Source of the DNA: Podospora bellae-mahoneyi
Lineage: Eukaryota; Ascomycota; Sordariomycetes; Sordariales; Podosporaceae
NCBI RefSeq assembly: GCF_035222275.1
Contig: NC_085883.1
Span: 3,224,001-3,288,000 of the forward strand
Length of the DNA: 64,000 bases
Direction of reading: 5' to 3'
Shown: positions 56,611 through 64,000 of the stretch, one piece after another
Layout: every line of letters begins with the position of its first letter
Position numbering within the stretch: the first letter of the stretch is position 1
Position numbers and translations under genes: made by a program
Notes under the pieces: model-generated
The model's input: only the letters and a program-made list of their open reading frames with translations
What the model was told of the DNA's origin: nothing
Database searches by the model: none

Positions 56611-56917
56611 CTAACTACACACCTCACCCAAGTCCAAAAGCGGCAAAATATTTCCCTTGACCGGGAAGAACTTCGCGCAAACAGGGCCCAGAACCGGGTT
56701 CCAAGCGCCGAGAAGATACTCGTCTACAAGCAATGTCAGCCACACGCACGAGGGCGGATCGGATGAATTAGACATACAATCATCGTCGGTCAGGACAACC
56801 AAACGCTTGCGAGAGATGGAGGTAGCCGTTTGGTTTGATTAGCATATACCTCGTGGAACGCCAGACGACGACTCCGTCCAGGGCATTGTTGAAGTAAGGA
56901 GCGCACTTACAAGCCAT
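56611..56917 (-). CDS. Small multi-exon hypothetical protein
   Basis: ATG 56917 opens MACKCAPYFNNALDGVVVW. Further down, RLVVLTDDD is followed by a GTATGT donor and CTTGTAG acceptor, joining in phase to YEYLLGAWNPVLGPVCAKFF and ending LLDLGEVCS at 56611. The first junction (near a GTATATG...CGCAAG intron) does not join in phase in my reading, so the 5' exon is tentative. No known domain. It lies on the right side of the NLR island. Confidence 0.3.
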
Positions 56918-57990
56918 GTTCGAACTTTTTTGATAGACGGAAGCACGATTCATTCGGACTGCATGATAGCAAAGCTTAGTCGAATGGTTGCGATACTGGC
57001 AAAGGTGAGAGGTTGATCTGTTGCGGGTTGGGTGGGGAGAAGGAAGAGGAGAAATGAGAGGAGAGGATGATATTTTATATCTGCAGAGCTGCGCTGGCAG
57101 CAACAGGCGGGTGGGATGGACAAACGTAGGGCCCATCTTAGGTGAACTGGGAGACAACAATACCTGACTGCGGGGCGATATTCAATGTCATGGTTCGGGA
57201 GGAATGTCGAACCGCACTCTTCCACATGATATGGGCTCATTTTCCAAGCCGAAGAAACATGTATCCAAACACTTTGAAAAGCTTTTAGCAAGGCAATCAA
57301 GTATCTACTTATCCGGTCAGAAAAAGAGGAAATACAAGATACCTGTATCGGAACGGAGGACGATGGTAAGAGTCAAAACCAGGTGTTGTTTTGCATGTTC
57401 ACTTGGTGTGTTTCAACCCGTGACCTGCTCTACTTATAGGACCCTATGAGTGTATATATGTATACACTGATGTTTGCCTGTAGACGTATGTAGTAAAGAT
57501 CTGGTGGTAACGTGCTATGATGTCTGGTACATCAGCCGCGCCGTGAGGCAAGATGTTCAAGCATGCGGATATATGTAACGGAAGGACTAGGATTCAAGTA
57601 CTGACCACATGGCATCCGTCCTCGAGATCTTCCAAAAGCCTCCTGGTCAGCTCCAACCAGTGCATGTGGCCACTCTCTTCACTCCATTCCTGGGCAACCT
57701 CAACGTCGCCCGTCGCATTGCCTCTTACTTCGGGAACTATATTAAGTAAAACTAGGTATACTCGCATCGTACCTATCGTAGGATATCAAGAACACGAGCC
57801 CTTTCAAAAAAAGAGACAAGAAACGCGCATAAAGGACTTCACACAACGGACGAGAAATGTAAAGAATATTGTCAATTCATGAGGCCTTCCGTCCCTTCGC
57901 CCAGAAACACAAATAACCCCATGGAGGTCCACCAAGGAATCCTGCTAGCTACCTCCTGATACGGACCAGCCGTGACCCAAAACTGCTTAC
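56918..57990. other. Intergenic, no gene supported
   Basis: Short open frames only. Nothing recognisable. Confidence 0.35.
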
Positions 57991-58348
57991 TTCTCCTCTC
58001 TGATTGATCTGAGTAAGGATCTGACGCTCTGTAGCCAGAAAGTGCTCGCGAGTGCGGCCGAAGCTGATCCAAATATCTACAACTCAATCAGCATCACTGC
58101 ACAGTGGTTGGAGAAGTGTGAAACGTACCCTCGAGGATTCGCAGGGATGCAGCGACGAAAAGAAGGAGAATGATGTCACCGTCGGAGCGGTTCTCATCAT
58201 AGGTTCGAAGAACATCGGTGAGGAGGCTCCGGAGCGAGAGGCATTGGTTGTCTCGCAACAGCTCATGAATGGGGATGTAGGTCGTGATATGAACATCCTT
58301 GGCAAACTCGTCGTTGGGGCCAACGATCGGGTTGAATTCCTCAGTCAT
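57991..58348 (-). CDS. Fragment of a multi-exon hypothetical gene
   Basis: Two exons are visible. 58129-58348 starts MTEEFNPIVGPNDEFAKDV and ends at ILE before a GTACGT donor. 58076-57991 begins DIWISFGRTREHFLATERQI and ends before GTAAGC. Further exons upstream (to about 58590) and downstream are likely but not resolved. Helical, no recognised domain. Its general exon plan resembles the gene at 43447-44184 on the other side of the island, but homology is unproven. Confidence 0.33.
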
Positions 58349-60464
58349 CCACTGGCCTTATGGGTGTTAGCAGTGTGTTTCGTCAAAGGGTTGGGTAGGA
58401 GGAGGAAGCTTACGGTCATCCTCATCGAGCACAACCCCACGCTAGCGTCCGGCACCGAAGGCTAAAGAGGGCCGGTTATCACGCGTCACCGATAGTCAGT
58501 CAAGAAAGGCTGGCAACATACAAGAAGGCTTCTGCCCATTGGACAAAGCACGCGAGTTGCGTTGCTCGAAGGCCTTGTTGATCGAAGTATGAGAATCATG
58601 GTGTAATGCTTGTGGGTTGGTGTTGAGGGTGGAGGTGAGTGAATGTTAAGAGAAGGTTGAGTGAAGGCTGAGTAGAATGAAGTGATCAGAAATGTGGTTG
58701 TCTGATGTGGCTGTGATGAAAGGAGAGAGGATAGAAGAGGAATTATCTGGGAGGAGGGACGATATTGTATAATTAAACAGGGAGGTGGTGGGGCAGGGCC
58801 ACAGCGTAAGTGAATGAATGACAGACCCACTGGAAGTGAATATCGACAATAGCTTCAAAAGTCTGCAACGCGGTGAGAGATGGTATCTTGTCCACAATCT
58901 CACTGTATCAGACACCAACGCCTGCTTGGCCCTTCCAAAGAGGGAGCGAATAAGAGGCAATGGGAAAGTGAACAAAAAGTATGCATTTAGGTAGAAATGC
59001 AGGGGGGTGAATCAACCACTGCACCTAACGATGATGCATTTCAATTTTCGTGTTGTATAGGTAAATGTTGACCCAGTTGCTTCTTTTCCCATCATGCCTG
59101 CTATGGAGTAAGCCTTGCAACAGAGCGAAAGGGACTGTTTGTCTGCATAAAGGGGCGCCGCTTGCTGAAGCCAACTGGGGAAGTTTGCGGGGGTCTCGAT
59201 GTCAAACCTTCCACATCAATCAAGCAATGCCCGACTTTCCCAACACGGGCTTCAAGCTGCCGGTCAGTGACAAGCGTGATTATCGTTTGGGCTTCATAAC
59301 TATCTCTGACCATCGACAGGAACAAGTGGGTGTGGCATTAAGTGACGTCTCCCTCTTCTAGCCGCCTTCCTTGCTGTCGACGCCTATGTTTCTACCATGA
59401 TTTTGAAGCATCCACCAAAACCGCCTGTTGTAGTCAAATGACTGCAGCAAATTTGTCTATCAAACCACCCTGTTCATACCCACTGGCTCAATAAGGCGCT
59501 TTTTGTGATTGTAACTTGTACCTAACAGGCTCTAGCCATAATTACATGGTAATCTGATCAAACCAGACCATTTAGCGAGTTCATTATGCTAAAGCATGGT
59601 ATGAGGAGGGCGGAGTAAGCCACCAGTCAAAACCAGGGCTGTTATTGGACGCTACAAAGACATTAGGGGTAAACGATTCTGGCTGCCTTGATCTCGCTTC
59701 CTCGAGGAAAAGCCCACCACTTTAGAACACTCTACATTCAGGCAGTAAAACATTGAAAAAGTCCCATCTAAAAGCTGCTCAAGTTGACCTCGATAGTTTT
59801 AAGAGAAAGGGAAATGCAGTGAGTATGAGAGGGATGGAACGGGTGGAATCTTATGAAAGATGGTGCCTATGGTTGTCAGGCTGCGGAAATGGAATGCACG
59901 TAGGTGTACCCTTATTCATCTTTAGGTACATAATGTGGAGTATTCAAAAGCAGACAAACCTATCGTACTAATGTCTTTGTGTTAATGTACAATAGAAGAT
60001 GGGGTACAACCCTAACCCAGGAGCGACTGTGGGTAGGGTTGGTAAAAGGGGGAAGTGGGGCCGACCTTATCCCGGGGACTTTAGGGCTGTCGGTGCAGCT
60101 GGACCAAAACAACGATCGAATAAACGCATACCGAGCAATTGATGGAAGCCTAGAACGATAGTCTCAGACTTTATGTCCTGCAAATGTTATTGAGTATGCT
60201 CGGTCGATGACAATAGGTATTGTCATGACTGGATTGTTCTTTGTTGAGCTTTCCGGATCCATCGCGGCTAGTCACAACAAACCCCTTTAAACAGCAGACG
60301 TTCTTTGTGAGACTTGGCGAGAAACATCAATGAAACGTCAACATTAGAAGTAGCTATACCCCGCGTAAAGTGGGAAATACGGTATAAGCTGTTCCGACCA
60401 CCTTCCCCGTCCCGTGGATCAAGGTCTTCAAGTCAATTGCGTCGAGTCTTCAACTTCTCTCACA
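58349..60464. other. Largely intergenic, possible 5' exons to 58590
   Basis: After the possible upstream exons of the previous gene, about 1.8 kb shows no supportable gene, RNA or repeat. The last part is the promoter of the kinase-like gene. Confidence 0.35.
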
Positions 60465-63400
60465 ATGGCGCAAGATCCTGTGCAGCAGCCCGAGGGCCCT
60501 TCAGCTGCTCAGCTGGTACTCTCACAAAATGTCACCCCCAGTGAACCCAGGGAATGGCCCGAGGCGATCCCGCAACCTCACTGGGTGGAGAATCCGCCAA
60601 GGACCGAGTGGAGGCGGATGGTCCGATGGGGCATGTGGCGGTTCCGTGAAACCGGCGAGCATATGAATCTCAGCACCTTCCAGTTCCCTTGGTGGGCAGC
60701 AGACTTCCCCCCGTTCATCCCGCCCCCCGGCAAGTACAACGGCCCGAGAGTCCCGACAGGATACAAGCCCGCCCCTGACGGGAACGACGGGGAGGCACCG
60801 GCTGAGGACTTTTTCAAGGCGAACAAGTTTGAAAAATTCACAGAGCCCCCACAACCGCTGACGGATTCGCCTTTTTTGGCACAGGCCCCACGAGAAATCG
60901 TTACCTTCCTCGAGAATTACTACCGGCTGAAGTTTGTCAAGGTGCTCGGCTGGGGAGGTGAGGGTATCGCGATTCTTTTCGTATACTCAAGAGAGGATGG
61001 GACGTGGTACTTTGTGGCCAAGGCCCCTATCGACCAGGAGGGATGGGATGGTCTGAAGAGGGAGGAGGCTTTTCAGCGCAAGTTCACGGGCGCTCGGCAT
61101 ATCGTTCAGCTTGTGCCGCTGGAATGGTTTTTACAACCCGATTTAGAGGATCTTGGAATGGACCTGCCACTACAGCTTGATCTCGACAATCCTCACCCGC
61201 CAGATGTTGAGGTCGCCCCGGCGGTGATGCTGTCGGAATTCCTCCCGAGCGGAAGTCTTGCCAAGCTGATCAACGCTTTGAATCTGAAGCCGCATCTCAA
61301 GCCGGTGCCCAACTACTTCGCCTGGAACATCTGGCTCTGCAGTAAGTGAATTTCTCGTTCCACGGTAGACCCAAGGGCACTTACCTTGCATATATTAGTG
61401 GTGAGATCGCTCGTGGAATTCAAGTACAGCCCGCAAGAGAACAAATATGATCCGGGCGACGGCTTCCCGGTGTCCATCACATTCGACGATGTGATATCGG
61501 GAAAAAAAGACAACATTCATTTTGACCTTGATCCTGCCAACTGTGAGTTAGCTGTCTCCTGCAGCCAAAACAAGGTTTCCCTTAACCATGAAAAGGCTAA
61601 TGTGATTTAGACATATTTGGTGACCGTGGGGTCGGCTGGACCGATGATCAACACTACATCGCGCCCGTTCTCAAAATGGCCGACTTTGGCGCCTCTGAGA
61701 CTATCGAACAGGACGTTTTGTTCAAGAATCCGTAAGTATGCGACCCTGGTGTTCACACGACGAGATTCAGGTAGGGGGTATCTGACAGCGCCTCCCTCCC
61801 TGTCTTTAGCTTCAAAATGTGGGAATATCGAGTCCGTGGCAAGTTCTCGTACTGGGCCCCTGAACAGTTCTCAGAAGAGTGGGATTATGTCGAGGCACTG
61901 CCACACGATATATTACCTCCAGACCACGTTGTTGCGGGAAAATATTCCTGGAAGCTCAATCTCTGGCAGGCCGCTCAGGTAAGCAACCATCTCATCATTG
62001 GTTACCTACCGGTTGTTACTGTGACTAACCAAGTTCAACACCATTCAGTCTATGGTTACGCTTCTGACGGGAATGTACCCAGAGTCACCACCCATTCCCA
62101 CATGGATGGAATTCGGTCAGGTGGAGGGATGGGGCTACGGTGCCTACGTCTTGGAAGGGTTGAAGCCATACGTTGACCCTCGCCTCACAAACATCTTGGC
62201 GCGCTGCATGATGGAAAACCTGGATCACCGACCTGATATCGGCGAGCTGCAAGGCGAAATGGTGGCCATATTGGCATATTATCGACATCTCGGGCAGCAA
62301 GAAGGTAACCCGGACGAGACGGACTGGCCAAGGAACTGGCACAAAGCTCCATATGAGGAGCAGACACCATGGGCAGATAGACAATTGCATGCATGGGTAG
62401 ATGAAGTTCTTTACCAACCCGCATCGGCGCCGGCTCCTGGTGTCCCCCCTCCGGCAGACGACGGGGGACTAAGTCCAGCACAAATGGAGGATGCTCAAGT
62501 TAAAGACGTGCAACAAGAGTTGAGCGAGTCTCAGCGGGAAGAACTATTTGACAAGTGGGCCGACAAGAAGAGCCAGGCGTTTAAGGATAGGCTGGATGCC
62601 ATGCAGGAGGCCCAAGCCACGAAGATGTACGAGAGATGGTGGAACCCAGCCCTGGAAAAGACAGAGACGTACAAACGGCAAAAGGAATGGAAACGATGGC
62701 TCAAAACAAGACCTCCAGCTGAGCAACAGGCCGCTTTCGAAAGCTGGCTCGCCAGGAGAGTGAAGGACGAAGAACAGGAGAGGCGATTGCAGGCCTACAT
62801 CAAGCACCGTGATTGGAAGCGGGAGGTCAATCTGCTCTGGGCTTCCAGGCCCGCCGACCACCCTCCAGAAATCTACTACTCCTGGGTGTTGCAGATGGCC
62901 AAGATGGAAGCCACTCGGCCACACACGGATGCCTACATTACCGACTGTGTTGAGCAGATCAACGACTATGTCAAGCAGCAGCATCAGGACATGATTTCCC
63001 AGCTCGACAAAAGGGCAACGAGGCGTATTGCAGAACAGCGAGATATCATAAGACAATCGGGTCAGCCGGATCTGACACCCCTGGAAATACAAGTGATAAG
63101 GCGTTACTACGATGAGGACATTCCGATATATCTTCCCACGCTAGGGACTAGTCTCTCAAGGCGTATCTACCGACTGCAGAAGGAGATCTTTGGCCAAGAC
63201 TGGCATACTGGGAAGTCCAGTCAGATGATCAGCCCATTCCGTTCGATTCCTTCCCTGATGAAGCAGGACCGAATCGTACCGTACAAGCACGACGACAATT
63301 CTCTTCCTAGCTCAAGCCCGCCACTGAGTCGCACTCCTACCCCAGATCCCCCACGGTTGAATCCTACTCCTGGCGGAGGAGAAGGAGGAAAAGGAGATGA

Positions 63401-64000
63401 CGACGACGACGACGATAGTGATGATGGTGGTGATGGCGGAGCTGGTGGTGCAGCTGGTGCCAGTGGTCCTAGTGCAAGCGGAGGCGGTGGAAGTGGAGGA
63501 GCTCCTCCACCCTCTGTTAGTAACGACGATGATGGTGACGATGATGTTGGTATGGGTGGCCCTGCTCCGGCATCACAGCCTCAGGGACCAGTGTCAAGAT
63601 TCAACCCAAATGCTCCAGTCTTCAACCCAAGTACTCCTGTTTTCTACCCCGGTCCGAGAGTGGCTCCACCTCCCACTGGTCGCCGTGGCAGTCGCGGTGC
63701 TCCACCTCCGACCCAGATTGGACAGAACGATGTCAAGGACGCCAGGAGAGCGCGGCGGGCAAACAACCGAAATCTCGATCGCGTTTCTGATCTAGGTGTT
63801 GGGCCTAGTACCGTTTCTGCAGCGGCCCCTCCGGCTATCACCATAACAGCCTCTAGTCCTACAGCTCCTCTAGCTGCTAGCCCTGCGGTTGCCATTATTC
63901 AGGGGCGGATGCAAGACATGGGGTTGGCAGGGCCAGCAGCACCACCACCTCAGCACTTCCAGGCGCCCCATTTTGGAAATCCAATCCTTCCTATGCCGGA
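60465..64000 (+). CDS. Large kinase-like protein with low-complexity tail (3' partial)
   Basis: Exons are 60465-61341, 61399-61542, 61611-61731, 61810-61978 and 62049 to beyond the window, all in phase. The N-terminal about 150 residues are Trp/Pro-rich. The kinase-like fold follows: loop LGWGGEGIAILF, lysine in YFVAKAPI, catalytic loop HFDLDPAN in place of HRDLKPxN, MADFGAS as DFG, and FSYWAPEQ as APE. Lys after the catalytic Asp is replaced by Asp, so activity is uncertain. A charged helical region rich in W/K/E/Q comes next, then an Asp run, Gly-rich (GGDGGAGGAAGASG), and Pro/Ser/Ala-rich tail still open at 64000. The start MAQDPVQQPEG follows CACAATGG; an upstream in-frame ATG at 60414 is less likely. 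It resembles uncharacterised kinase-domain proteins expanded in some Sordariomycetes (family impression, not checked). Confidence 0.75.

Noticed and set aside
58646-58975. 109-codon minus-strand ORF
   Set aside because: Ser/Leu/Thr-rich translation of pyrimidine-biased DNA; overlaps two other frames equally open.

Overview
The window is eukaryotic, from a filamentous ascomycete (Pezizomycotina), most likely a sordariomycete close to the Sordariales. The evidence is dense genes with 50-90 nt GT..AG introns and CTGAC/CTAAC branch sites, an intron-bearing tRNA-Thr, an arsenite methyltransferase, a GH12 cellulase, fungal bZIPs, a HeLo effector with a NACHT-WD40 NLR, and a Tad-like LINE mutated in the C-to-T/G-to-A style of repeat-induced point mutation (RIP). 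The genus is inference.

Layout. 1-13,000: tRNA-Thr, a frameshifted conserved hypothetical gene, a divergent arsenite methyltransferase/bZIP pair followed by a VOC/glyoxalase-fold gene, a secreted GH12 endoglucanase, a doubtful small secreted protein, a calcineurin-like phosphoesterase and a small conserved gene, separated by long empty spacers. 13,668-19,668: Blm10/PA200 proteasome activator. 20,200-25,000: tRNA-Val, a GDSG serine-protease-fold protein and a C-terminally membrane-anchored conserved protein. 25,279-31,287: a kinase with coiled coil and a large bZIP. 31,402-41,297: housekeeping block with a LYR-motif protein, an Mms2-type UEV, a Mon2 trafficking protein, and a mitochondrial stomatin-like protein whose ORF continues in frame for 54 codons past a TAG.

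43,000-58,400 is an accessory region. Small multi-exon minus-strand genes of unknown function flank an island of about 10.8 kb bounded by inverted repeats (45,319-45,631 and 48,536-48,850 on the left; 55,287-56,159 on the right). The left arm is split by a decayed LINE and the right arm is heavily mutated. Inside sits a divergent gene pair: a HeLo-domain cell-death effector (49,169-50,027, minus) and a NACHT-WD40 NLR (50,905-54,726, plus) with about twelve nearly identical WD repeats. After splicing, the last 19 residues of the effector and the first 20 of the NLR share a G/N/Q-rich motif (12 of 17 identical). This is the arrangement expected of an amyloid-signalling receptor/effector pair, with the motif at the effector C-terminus and the receptor N-terminus.

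60,465 to the window end: a large kinase-like protein with an atypical catalytic loop and a long low-complexity tail, cut by the window edge. Gene models were built by eye from reading frames, splice signals and family knowledge; no alignments or searches were run.
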